Counted from the stretch's first letter, positions 1 through 6,458 are shown. The stretch is DNA of 9,234 nucleotides from Alphaproteobacteria bacterium (GCA_029861675.1 JAOTYV010000190.1:1-9234); one strand, 5' to 3'. A program made the numbers and translations. Notes: a model not told the origin generated them from the sequence alone.

Positions 1-2
1 AA

Positions 3-11
3 TTGTCCACA
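3..11 (+). other. DnaA-box-like nonamer (weak)
   Basis: TTGTCCACA differs at one base from the Escherichia coli DnaA box TTATCCACA and equals the form common in some high-GC bacteria. It sits at the very edge of the window beside AT-rich DNA. Only one such site is visible here and single boxes occur by chance, so this is a note rather than evidence for an origin. Confidence 0.2.
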
Positions 12-16
12 GACCC

Positions 17-58
17 TAGACCATTTCTTGTTTAAATTGACTCAAGTGAAATGGTCTA
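17..58. repeat. Inverted repeat, 11-bp perfect arms
   Basis: TAGACCATTTC (17-27) is exactly reverse-complementary to GAAATGGTCTA (48-58). Three more pairs (28-30 with 43-45) can form after a 2-nt bulge, leaving an AT-rich 12-nt loop. There is no clean T-tract after it, although 59-70 is T-rich on the plus strand. It could be an operator for a dimeric regulator, a weak terminator for a gene left of the window, or a structured leader. The sequence alone does not decide. Confidence 0.5.
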
Positions 59-72
59 TCTCTTTGTTTATA

Positions 73-118
73 CGCAAATTCAGCGTCGCGAACCGTTTCG
101 GTTCGCTCGGGATTTGCG
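73..118. repeat. Two-tier hairpin in the intergenic region
   Basis: An outer arm CGCAAAT (73-79) pairs with ATTTGCG (112-118). An inner perfect 8-bp stem GCGAACCG (88-95) pairs with CGGTTCGC (99-106) around a TTT loop, with an asymmetric internal loop between the tiers. No T-run follows on either strand, so it is not a standard intrinsic terminator. It could be a structured RNA leader, a palindromic repeat unit of the REP/RPE kind, or a protein-binding cruciform. Whether copies exist elsewhere in the genome cannot be seen here. Confidence 0.5.
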
Positions 119-343
119 CTAGACACCGGACTGTCGACCGGTTTCATCGCTTTTGGATTGCGCTTTTAGTTTTGTTTCGGCAATGAAACGAAATGATCGA
201 AATCGGCGGCCTTATAACTTCATGTGCAGCCTGTCGGCGATCCATTTTACCGGTCGTCGGGGCCTTCGAATGGCCACCGCAAGGTCTTGTGGGTCAGGTC
301 CGCTGCACCGCAACATTTCGTTTCCGGGAAAACTGCGTATGGA
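119..343. other. Intergenic DNA with no supported gene
   Basis: Short open frames run through this stretch, but they start without a clear ribosome binding site and their translations show no recognisable domain. An in-frame ATG at 224 would extend the XRE gene by 63 residues. The extension does not resemble the start of a regulator, whereas the helix-turn-helix domain begins cleanly from the TTG at 413. I see nothing else that can be named here. Confidence 0.5.
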
Positions 344-371
344 TTTATCCCGAATGTTTTAGGCATAATAT
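344..371 (+). promoter_or_regulatory. Possible promoter of the XRE regulator gene (weak)
   Basis: An AT-rich patch at 361-376 offers several -10-like hexamers, including CATAAT (364-369) and TAATAT (366-371). TTTATC (344-349) lies 16 bp before TAATAT but is a poor -35 box. The location, about 40 bp before the TTG start, is suitable. This is a composition-based guess. Confidence 0.25.
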
Positions 372-392
372 ATAGTTCTGACCCGGACGGAT

Positions 393-408
393 GGTTTCAC
401 GGGAAACA
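393..408. promoter_or_regulatory. parS-like palindrome overlapping a start region
   Basis: The 14-mer GTTTCACGGGAAAC (394-407) differs at one base from the core GTTTCACGTGAAAC of the conserved ParB-binding site parS. The full 16-mer differs at two positions. The right half-site contains GGGAAA, which also serves as the apparent ribosome binding site of the gene starting at 413. It may be a degenerate parS, an operator bound by the XRE protein itself, or chance. No parA or parB is in the window. Confidence 0.4.
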
Positions 409-412
409 GTTT

Positions 413-1141
413 TTGACGACCGCATCGCAAATTCGAGCCGCGCGCGCCCTCATCGGCGCCAAGCAATCCGATCTCGCCAAGGCCGCCGGCATCTCGCTGG
501 CGACTCTGAACAACATCGAGCGCGGCGTCGGCGACCCCCGGACGAGCACCCTGGAGGCGATCGTCGGTGCATTGGACGGCGCCGGAATTGAGTTCTCCGA
601 GGACGCGTTATCCGAGAGCATTCGGCTCCGGCGGCTCGAGCGGCCGCCTGCCTTCGATTCCCTGTCGGGCAGTCAACGGGTGCTGGAGTTGTTGAGCCCC
701 CAGGCGCTGACCCGGGTCGATAGGATTCTCTTCTTTGCCCGCCATTCCGCGGCCGGCGGCGGCGCGGAAGCCGCGGGGCGGGGGTTCGCCACGATCTGCA
801 TGCTGCTCGAGGGCGCGAACCGGACTGTCCTGCTCGATCAGGTGCCGTTTACGATGGCCAATGCAAGCCGTGCCGCAGAAGTCGCGGGGATCATGCTGGG
901 GGCATTCGGTTTTCACCGGGATCGGGTTTTTCACCTCGGGAGCGTGCTGGAGGACACCACCGCGGGCACGCTGAGTGAAGTGGTCGCCCGGTTACGCGGG
1001 ATGGAATGGCGGCCCCTGATCCATCCAGCGGATTTTTTCGCCCCTTTTGACGACTGGGACGGGCGTCTAATGGAATTTGCCGGTCGGGAAGGGCACCCGC
1101 TTCGGGACTTGCTCGCGCTCTTCAGTCCTCGGCCGCAGTGA
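413..1141 (+). CDS. XRE-family helix-turn-helix protein with unassigned C-terminal domain
   Basis: This encodes a 242-residue protein. Residues about 6-61 form an XRE/Cro-type DNA-binding domain: the Q18-S-D-L-A-K-A-A-G-I-S segment is the turn region and T31-L-N-N-I-E-R-G is the recognition helix. A GIEF motif at 58-61 ends the domain, as in many small alphaproteobacterial XRE proteins. The remaining 160 or so residues have regular alternation of hydrophobic and charged residues, no membrane segment and no motif I recognise; it could bind an effector. I chose TTG 413 because GGGAAA (401-406) lies 6 nt upstream and the domain begins just after it; an ATG at 224 is in frame but gives an unlikely N-terminus. 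The gene stands alone, and its last 20 bp overlap the convergent cinA-type gene. It probably regulates transcription; autoregulation through the palindrome at its start is possible but only inferred. Confidence 0.8.
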   Translation: MTTASQIRAARALIGAKQSDLAKAAGISLATLNNIERGVGDPRTSTLEAIVGALDGAGIEFSEDALSESIRLRRLERPPAFDSLSGSQRVLELLSPQALTRVDRILFFARHSAAGGGAEAAGRGFATICMLLEGANRTVLLDQVPFTMANASRAAEVAGIMLGAFGFHRDRVFHLGSVLEDTTAGTLSEVVARLRGMEWRPLIHPADFFAPFDDWDGRLMEFAGREGHPLRDLLALFSPRPQ

Positions 1142-1613
1142 GCATCATGGTCAGCGCCACATCGATCGAGGCGAGGCGGATCGCGTCCCGGTCGCCGTCG
1201 AACCGGTTTTCCCGAACCACCGCCGCGTGTCCCCGACGCGCCGCGCCGATATAGACCAATCCGACCGGTTTGTCGGCCGTGCCGCCGCCGGGTCCGGCAA
1301 CGCCGGTAATCGAAGCGGTCAGATCCACCGGCGCATGCTCCAGAGCGCCGCCGGCCATCGCCGAGGCCACTTGGCGGCTTACCGCGCCATATTGAACGAA
1401 AAGCGCCTGGGGCACGCCGACGAGCTCGCTCTTGGCCTCGTTGGTATAGGTGACGAAACCGCGCTCGACCACCGCTGAGGAGCCGGGAACGGCAGTCAGA
1501 CACCCCGCCAGCAGGCCGCCGGTACAGGATTCGACGGTGGCGATCATCAAGCCTTTGGCAGCGCATAGCTCCAATAGCTTCTGAGCCTTATCCAATATTG
1601 CTTTGTCAAACAT
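1122..1613 (-). CDS. pncC: CinA C-terminal-domain protein, probable nicotinamide-nucleotide amidase (PncC type)
   Basis: This encodes 163 residues, the usual size of stand-alone CinA C-terminal (PncC/YgaD) proteins; the N-terminal molybdopterin-binding-like domain of full CinA is absent. Known members deamidate nicotinamide mononucleotide to nicotinate mononucleotide in pyridine nucleotide recycling, in the cytosol. Family motifs are present: T26-V-E-S-C-T-G-G near the start, the FVTYTNEAKSELVGV segment, and SITGVAGPGGGT followed by KPVGLVYIG. The ATG at 1611-1613 overlaps the pgpA stop by one base (TGATG), so translation is probably coupled. It is the last gene of the ispDF-pgpA-cinA operon, and its 3' end overlaps the convergent XRE gene by 20 bp, with no intrinsic terminator visible. 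The family assignment is firm; amidase activity is inferred from homologues. Confidence 0.9.
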   Translation of the reverse strand: MFDKAILDKAQKLLELCAAKGLMIATVESCTGGLLAGCLTAVPGSSAVVERGFVTYTNEAKSELVGVPQALFVQYGAVSRQVASAMAGGALEHAPVDLTASITGVAGPGGGTADKPVGLVYIGAARRGHAAVVRENRFDGDRDAIRLASIDVALTMMLTAAED

Positions 1614-2107
1614 CAGAAAAATCCAAACTGTAGGTTTGCCAGCGCGATGACGTGCACGCCGAATGCGGCATAGAAGCCCGCGACGATATCGTCCAGCATC
1701 ACCCCCAAGGCGCCGGGGACCTGCTGATCGCACCAGTTCGCCGGCCAGGGCTTTAACACGTCGAAAATTCGAAAGAGCACGAAGCCAACGGCGTAAAGTA
1801 CTGGGTCGAGCGGCAAAACCGGCAGGAGGGTGATCCATTGGCCCGCGACCTCGTCGATCACGATGCAACTGGGATCCTTGCGGCCACTGCGCTGCAGGAT
1901 GACGGCGGACGCCCACATCCCGGCCAGGAAGGCCGCCGCGGCCGCGACGGCGAGCCCGATCGGGCCAAACCGGTCCATGATCAGCCAGGCAAAGGGCAGG
2001 GCGCCGAGCGACCCCCAGGTGCCGGAGGCAATCGGCAGATACCCGGTTCCGAACCAACTGCCGATGAGGTTGGCGGGATGCCACCAGGGAACGCCGGCGG
2101 CGGTCAC
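1613..2107 (-). CDS. pgpA: Phosphatidylglycerophosphatase A
   Basis: This encodes 164 residues, normal for PgpA, which dephosphorylates phosphatidylglycerophosphate to phosphatidylglycerol in the inner membrane. Conserved blocks are visible in order: G20-T-G-Y-L-P-I-A-S-G-T-W-G-S-L (residues 20-34), D78-P-S-C-I-V-I-D-E-V-A-G-Q-W (78-91), F115-D-V-L-K-P-W-P (115-122) and M137-L-D-D-I-V-A-G (137-144). The acidic residues D85, E86, D139 and D140 fit the metal-dependent active site expected for the family. Hydrophobic stretches at about 35-70 and 92-114 are membrane segments. The start is the GTG at 2105-2107, overlapping the ispDF stop as GTGA; a longer in-frame reading upstream is only the shadow of ispDF. 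It lies between ispDF and the cinA-type gene in one operon. Confidence 0.93.
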   Translation of the reverse strand: MTAAGVPWWHPANLIGSWFGTGYLPIASGTWGSLGALPFAWLIMDRFGPIGLAVAAAAAFLAGMWASAVILQRSGRKDPSCIVIDEVAGQWITLLPVLPLDPVLYAVGFVLFRIFDVLKPWPANWCDQQVPGALGVMLDDIVAGFYAAFGVHVIALANLQFGFF

Positions 2108-3270
2108 AGCCGCACCGTCGCGGTGGCCTGTGCGGCGATGCCCTCGCCACGGCCGGTAAAGCCCAATTGCTCGGTTGTGGTCGCCTTGACGCTTACCCGG
2201 GAGGGATCGATGCCGCAGAGCTCCGCCACGCGATCGCGCATGGCATCCCGGTGCGGGCCGATTTTCGGGCTTTCGCAAATCAGCGTGACGTCGAGATGCA
2301 GGATGGCGCCGCCGCGGGCGCCGACCAGATCGACGGCGTGGTTCAGAAAAACCGACGATTCGACGTTGCGCCATTGCGGATCGCTGGGCGGGAAATGGTC
2401 GCCGATATCGCCGGCGGCAAGCGTGCCGAGAATGGCGTCGGTGAGCGCATGAAGACCGACATCGGCGTCCGAATGGCCGCGTAGACCGTGCGTGTGCGGA
2501 ACATGGACGCCGCACAATGTAACCGTATCGCCGGCCTCGAAACGATGGACGTCGAATCCGGTGCCGACGCGGATGTCGCCGCCCGGCGGCAGGCCTTCCT
2601 GCTGGCGTGCCATCCGTTCGGCGCGCGTTAAATCGGCTTCGGTGGTCACCTTGAAATTCTCCTCATCGCCTTCGACCATCGTCACATCGAGGCCGCCGGC
2701 CTCGGCGATGGCGGCGTCATCCGTCAATTCCCGGCCCTTGCACGCTTCGTGGGCCGCCAATATTTGCCCGAATTGGAAACCCTGCGGCGTTTGCGCACGC
2801 CAGAGCCCGCTGCGATCGACCGTGCCGGTGACCCGGTTCTGTCCATCGGCCCGCTTGAGGGTGTCGGTGACCGGCATGGCCGCCAGCGCGGCGGGGGACG
2901 TTTCCAGCGCCTGCAGGACACGATCGATTGTTTCAAAGCCCGTGAACGGCCGCGCCGCATCCTGAATCAGCACAAAATCCGGTGCTAATTTCTCTATTTT
3001 CTTCAGCCCGTTATAGCCGGACTCTTGACGCGTCTCTCCACCAAATATGGGGGTTGGCAGGTCCATGGTACCGATTGCGTCGCGATAAAGCGCCTGATCG
3101 TCCGGATGGATCACAGCCCGCACAACGTCCACCTGCGGATGCTGGGAAAAACGCGCGAGTGTCCGTCGAATCATCGGAATTCCGGCGATATTCCGGTATT
3201 GTTTTGGAATGTCGCCGCCGACCCGGCTGCCGCGGCCTCCGGCGAGCACCAGAGCGACCGTTTTGGCCAT
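2104..3270 (-). CDS. ispDF: Bifunctional IspD/IspF enzyme of the MEP isoprenoid pathway
   Basis: This 388-residue fusion carries two steps of isoprenoid precursor synthesis: cytidylyltransfer to methylerythritol phosphate (IspD) and formation of methylerythritol cyclodiphosphate (IspF). The IspD part (1 to about 220) shows the CTP-binding loop L9-A-G-G-R-G-S-R with R16 and K23 at the spacing of the catalytic Arg/Lys pair, then the IQDAARPF, RSGLWRAQTPQGF, LTDDAAI and NFKVTTEADL motifs. The IspF part (about 232-388) has the zinc ligands D240, H242 and H274 in GFDVHRF and SDADVGLHAL, plus GDIGDHFP and KATTTEQLGF near the end. The IspE step is absent, as is normal for this fusion. I chose the ATG of MAKT because the IspD fold begins right there; an in-frame ATG eight codons upstream is possible, and the GGGGGAG before the chosen start is close, at 3 nt. 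It is first in the operon with pgpA and cinA. Confidence 0.95.
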   Translation of the reverse strand: MAKTVALVLAGGRGSRVGGDIPKQYRNIAGIPMIRRTLARFSQHPQVDVVRAVIHPDDQALYRDAIGTMDLPTPIFGGETRQESGYNGLKKIEKLAPDFVLIQDAARPFTGFETIDRVLQALETSPAALAAMPVTDTLKRADGQNRVTGTVDRSGLWRAQTPQGFQFGQILAAHEACKGRELTDDAAIAEAGGLDVTMVEGDEENFKVTTEADLTRAERMARQQEGLPPGGDIRVGTGFDVHRFEAGDTVTLCGVHVPHTHGLRGHSDADVGLHALTDAILGTLAAGDIGDHFPPSDPQWRNVESSVFLNHAVDLVGARGGAILHLDVTLICESPKIGPHRDAMRDRVAELCGIDPSRVSVKATTTEQLGFTGRGEGIAAQATATVRL

Positions 3271-3311
3271 GCGCTCCCCCAGCCCCTCTTGCATTCGACT
3301 TACCGGCGCGC

Positions 3312-3340
3312 ATATTGACCTTTCGGTCGGGGCTTGCCAA
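3312..3340 (-). promoter_or_regulatory. Probable sigma70-type promoter for ispDF-pgpA-cinA
   Basis: Read on the minus strand, TTGGCA (3340-3335) and CAATAT (3317-3312) are separated by exactly 17 bp. Transcription would begin near 3305, giving a leader of roughly 35 nt before the ATG at 3270. Small GACC/GGTC arms (3317-3320 and 3325-3328) lie in the spacer and might be an operator half-site pair, though 4-bp arms are easily due to chance. Confidence 0.5.
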
Positions 3341-3400
3341 GCGCATCGGTGCGGCGCACGGCTTTCAATGCTATAGCTTGGCCAGGATCGTACCGGCGGA

Positions 3401-3418
3401 TGCCCGATGGTGCGGGCA
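3401..3418. repeat. Short hairpin upstream of the YpjD-like gene
   Basis: TGCCCG (3401-3406) is reverse-complementary to CGGGCA (3413-3418) around a 6-nt loop that contains the alternative ATG at 3407. If transcribed it would lie in the 5' leader. Its significance is unknown, and it may be chance in GC-rich DNA. Confidence 0.3.
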
Positions 3419-3451
3419 CAGTGCCGGAATGATCCGCCAATCGAGGGAATG

Positions 3452-4252
3452 ATGGCCAATCCAACGCTCATCAGTATCGCATCCGTGATCGCCCTGATCC
3501 CGGTGACCATGGCCGCGTTCAGGATTCACGCCAAACGCGACCTCCAGTTTTGGCTTCTCATCGCTGTTGCGGTTTGCGGTCCGGCGGTTTGGCTCTCGAT
3601 GCAAATCGCGGCGGGCTGGCAAACCGGTTTTTCGGCCGCGCTCTGGGTGACGATTGCCGTATGCCTGCTGGTATTCGCCTGTTTGGCCTTGATTAGCCGC
3701 GATGCGTGGCGATTGGCGCCGTTGTTGATGCCGTACTTACTCGTGCTGGCGGTGATCGCCACGATCTGGAATCAGGCGCCGGCGAAGCCGATGCCGCCGA
3801 ATGCGCCGCCGGTTTGGGTCATTCTGCATATCGTTGCCTCGGTGGTGACCTATGCCATGCTGACGCTGGCGGCGATTGCCGGGACCGCCGTGGTCCTGCA
3901 GGAGCGCGCCCTGCGTCAGAAGCGGCGAGGGGGGCTCGTGGAGCGTTTACCGTCGGTTGCGGATGCGGAGATCCTGGAATTGCGGCTTCTGATGGCGGCG
4001 GAGGCCGTTTTGGGGATCGGAATGGCCAGCGGCATGGCGATGCAGTTCTTTACCACCGGAGACCTGCTGATCCTGAGCCATAAGACGATCCTGATCATCG
4101 TCGCCTTCGCGGTGATCGCCGTTTTGCTGGTCTGTCACTTCTATAGCGGTCTGCGCGGGCGCCGCGCCGCGCGCTACGTTCTTCTCGGCTATCTCCTTGT
4201 TACGCTTGGATACCCTGGCGTTAAATTTGTCACGGACGTTATCCTCGCCTGA
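3452..4252 (+). CDS. CcsA/YpjD-like inner membrane protein (cytochrome c assembly family)
   Basis: This encodes 266 residues with about eight hydrophobic membrane segments and short loops, the layout of the YpjD/CorE-type cytochrome c assembly family proteins. H126, in VWVILHIVAS, opens a membrane segment that ends in the basic motif LQERALRQKR. H210, in ILSHKTILI, opens another; such paired histidines ligate haem in related Ccs/Ccm proteins. The C-terminus has GLRGRRAARYVLLGYLL and ends in GYPGVKFVTDVIL, as in YpjD-like proteins. The tryptophan-rich WWD motif of true haem-handling CcsA/CcmC is not evident, so haem delivery should not be assumed. Two adjacent ATGs (3449, 3452) follow GAGGGA (3443-3448); 3452 has better spacing. 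An ATG at 3407, in the loop of a 6-bp hairpin (3401-3418), would add 15 residues and is less likely. The gene is divergent from ispDF and upstream of dusB. Confidence 0.8.
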   Translation: MANPTLISIASVIALIPVTMAAFRIHAKRDLQFWLLIAVAVCGPAVWLSMQIAAGWQTGFSAALWVTIAVCLLVFACLALISRDAWRLAPLLMPYLLVLAVIATIWNQAPAKPMPPNAPPVWVILHIVASVVTYAMLTLAAIAGTAVVLQERALRQKRRGGLVERLPSVADAEILELRLLMAAEAVLGIGMASGMAMQFFTTGDLLILSHKTILIIVAFAVIAVLLVCHFYSGLRGRRAARYVLLGYLLVTLGYPGVKFVTDVILA

Positions 4253-4283
4253 GCCGCGACGTTCCGCTTTCAACAAAGACCTG

Positions 4284-4320
4284 TTGTAAATTGCCTTGAT
4301 CCGGCTATTATGCCTATAAA
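4284..4320 (+). promoter_or_regulatory. Two overlapping sigma70-like promoter candidates for dusB-ntrBC
   Basis: TTGTAA (4284-4289) is followed after 16 bp by TATTAT (4306-4311). TTGCCT (4291-4296) is followed after 18 bp by TATAAA (4315-4320). Both are reasonable matches in an otherwise GC-rich sequence, and both point to dusB. An imperfect hairpin (4268-4275 with 4282-4290, one bulged base) overlaps the first -35 box and could be an operator. No sigma54-type GG/GC pair was found here, so dusB-ntrBC is probably read by housekeeping RNA polymerase. Confidence 0.5.
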
Positions 4321-4348
4321 TTAAACATTGATAAGAGGTGCCTGTTAA

Positions 4349-5338
4349 TTGGGCATAAAAATTGGACCAATCGAATTGGCGAGCCGTGTCGTCCTGGCGC
4401 CGATGTCCGGCGTAACGGACCGGCCGTTCCGACGCCTGGTGAAGCAATTGGGCGGCGGTTTGGTGGTGTCGGAAATGATCGCCAGCGCCGCGATGGTCCG
4501 CTCTATTCGGAGCGAAATGCGCAAGATATCAAATAATTGCGCTGAAGAATTCCCAATGGCGGTGCAGCTTGCCGGGCATGATCCGGCGGTGATGGCCGAG
4601 GCTGCACGGCTTAACGTCGATCGTGGCGCCGCGATCATCGATATCAATTTCGGCTGTCCGGCCAAGAAAGTGACGAACAAGCTGTCCGGATCCGCGATTT
4701 TGCAGGATGAACGGCTGGCGGCGCGCATCATGGAAGCGACGGTGCGGGCGGTGGAAATCCCGGTAACGGTAAAAATGCGGACCGGATGGGACGAGGACAG
4801 CCGGAATGCGCCGGAGATTGCGAGACTCGCGGAAAACTGCGGCGTGCAGATGATCTCCGTGCATGGTCGAACACGCTGCCAGTTCTACAAGGGCCGGGCG
4901 GATTGGCGGTTTATCAGAAACATCAAAGAGATGGTTAAAATCCCGGTGCTCGCCAACGGGGATATCGTGACGCCCGAGGATGCCGAGCAGTGTCTTACGG
5001 ATTCCGGCGCGGATGGCGTGATGGTCGGCCGCGGCGTCCAAGGCAAGCCGTGGTTTATCAATCAGCTGGACCGCTATTTGGAGACCGGCGTCATGCCGGA
5101 AGCGCCGACAGGTTCGCCCAAAAAGGAAATCGTGCTGCAACATTACGATGCCATGCTGCGATACTATGGTGAATATTCCGGTATTCGTATCGCACGAAAA
5201 CATTTATGTTGGTATAGCAACGGATTAAGGAACTCTTCTGAGTTCCGTCGCGAGGTGAGCCGGGCCAATGATCCGGTCAAAGTCGTGGCCGCGATCGAGC
5301 GCTATTTCACGCCCTCGGAAGACAGGATTGCGGCCTGA
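4349..5338 (+). CDS. dusB: tRNA-dihydrouridine synthase B (NifR3)
   Basis: This encodes 329 residues, normal for DusB, the FMN-dependent enzyme that reduces uridine to dihydrouridine in tRNA using NADPH. Visible motifs are A17[10 protein letters not shown] (FMN site), [10 protein letters not shown] with the catalytic cysteine C103, [45 protein letters not shown] and, near the end, [13 protein letters not shown] 4349 is taken as the start: an in-frame TAA lies immediately upstream (4346-4348), AAGAGG (4333-4338) is 10 nt before it, and the fold begins at once. In rhizobia and Azospirillum the gene is called nifR3 and is co-transcribed with ntrBC. Here ntrB begins one base after the dusB stop, so the same operon is very likely. 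Confidence 0.95.
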   Translation: MGIKIGPIELASRVVLAPMSGVTDRPFRRLVKQLGGGLVVSEMIASAAMVRSIRSEMRKISNNCAEEFPMAVQLAGHDPAVMAEAARLNVDRGAAIIDINFGCPAKKVTNKLSGSAILQDERLAARIMEATVRAVEIPVTVKMRTGWDEDSRNAPEIARLAENCGVQMISVHGRTRCQFYKGRADWRFIRNIKEMVKIPVLANGDIVTPEDAEQCLTDSGADGVMVGRGVQGKPWFINQLDRYLETGVMPEAPTGSPKKEIVLQHYDAMLRYYGEYSGIRIARKHLCWYSNGLRNSSEFRREVSRANDPVKVVAAIERYFTPSEDRIAA

Positions 5339-5339
5339 C

Positions 5340-6458
5340 ATGGCCGAGGCGGTCGCAGATGAACCGGTGCCGGCCGATATCGATTTGAGCGATAGCTTGG
5401 TGATGTCGGCATTGCCGATACCGGTGGTGGTCGTGGATCGGACAGACACTATCTGCCAGCTCAATCCGGCAGCGGAACAATTTTTCGGCGGCAGCGCAGT
5501 CACGTTGAAAGGCATGAGCCTTCAGGAATTAATCCCTCATGACAGCCCGCTTTTAGCCCTGGTCCACCGTATCCGTCGGCGCCGGCACCGTATGTCGGAA
5601 ACCGGAGTGCGGTTGGCGACGCCGCGGATTGGGGCGCATGTCGTCACAATCGACGGGGCGCCGCTCGGCGAATCCGCCGAATATGTAATCCTGACCCTGC
5701 ATGAACGGTCAATTGCCGGGCGGATCGATCAATCCCTGCTGCACCGCGATGCGGCTCGTTCCGTGACCGCAATGGCGGCGATTTTGGCGCATGAAATCAA
5801 AAACCCACTATCCGGCGTGCGTGGCGCGGCGCAGCTGCTGGAACAGGACGGCGCCGGCACGCAGGAACTGACCGGGCTCATCATTGATGAGGTGGATCGG
5901 ATTTGCCAGTTGGTCGACCGGTTCGAGGTTTTCTCGGACCGGCCGCCGATCGACCGGATGCCCGTCAACATTCATGAGGTCCTTGAGCACGTCATTCGCC
6001 TTGCCCGGAATGGATTCGCGCGCCATTTGACGTTGACCGAACGCTACGATCCGTCCTTACCGCCGGTCTATGGCAATCGCGATCAACTCATTCAGATTTT
6101 CCTCAATCTCGTGAAGAATGCGGCCGAGGCGGCGCCCAGGGAAAACGGTGAAATCGTCATTTCGACGGCCTTCCGGCATGGCATCCGTCTGGCGGTTCCC
6201 GGTACCGAAAGCCGCATCGCACTGCCGCTTGTCGTGTCGGTGCAGGACAATGGGGAAGGCATACCGGAAGATCTCAGACGGCAGGTATTCGATCCCTTTA
6301 TCACCACCAAGCTTGGCGGTTCGGGACTTGGCCTGGCGTTGGTCGCCAAGCTGATCGGCGAACATGGCGGCGCGATCGATCTGGACAGTAAGCCTCGCCG
6401 TACCGAATTCCGCGTCATGCTGCCGGTCATGAAATCGATGGAGACGGGAAATGACTGA
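5340..6458 (+). CDS. ntrB: Nitrogen regulation sensor histidine kinase NtrB
   Basis: This encodes 372 residues without membrane segments, the expected size for cytosolic NtrB (NRII). NtrB phosphorylates NtrC when nitrogen is scarce and, with PII protein, dephosphorylates it when nitrogen is plentiful. A PAS domain covers about residues 18-122. The dimerisation/phosphotransfer helix carries H151 in [10 protein letters not shown]. The kinase domain has the N box [11 protein letters not shown], the G1 box DNGEGIP, the F box FDPFITTK and the G2 box [10 protein letters not shown] stretch of about 20 residues between the N and G1 boxes ([11 protein letters not shown] and what follows) resembles the insert seen in other alphaproteobacterial NtrB proteins. 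The ATG is one base after the dusB stop with AGGA 12 nt upstream, a weak site that suggests coupling to dusB. The 3' end overlaps ntrC by 8 bp. Confidence 0.95.
   Translation: MAEAVADEPVPADIDLSDSLVMSALPIPVVVVDRTDTICQLNPAAEQFFGGSAVTLKGMSLQELIPHDSPLLALVHRIRRRRHRMSETGVRLATPRIGAHVVTIDGAPLGESAEYVILTLHERSIAGRIDQSLLHRDAARSVTAMAAILAHEIKNPLSGVRGAAQLLEQDGAGTQELTGLIIDEVDRICQLVDRFEVFSDRPPIDRMPVNIHEVLEHVIRLARNGFARHLTLTERYDPSLPPVYGNRDQLIQIFLNLVKNAAEAAPRENGEIVISTAFRHGIRLAVPGTESRIALPLVVSVQDNGEGIPEDLRRQVFDPFITTKLGGSGLGLALVAKLIGEHGGAIDLDSKPRRTEFRVMLPVMKSMETGND

Noticed and set aside
153..362. Short plus-strand open frames upstream of the XRE gene
   Set aside because: No convincing ribosome binding site, no recognisable domain, low-complexity composition, and they overlap each other in different frames.
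224..412. 63-residue N-terminal extension of the XRE protein from ATG 224
   Set aside because: It runs through the promoter-like and parS-like DNA and has no domain character; the helix-turn-helix starts right after TTG 413, which has its own ribosome site.
1838..2452. 204-residue plus-strand open frame
   Set aside because: It lies wholly antisense to pgpA and ispDF, whose motifs are unmistakable; long antisense frames are common in GC-rich DNA.
4529..5203. 224-residue minus-strand open frame
   Set aside because: It is antisense to dusB, which has a complete set of family motifs; it shows no domain of its own.
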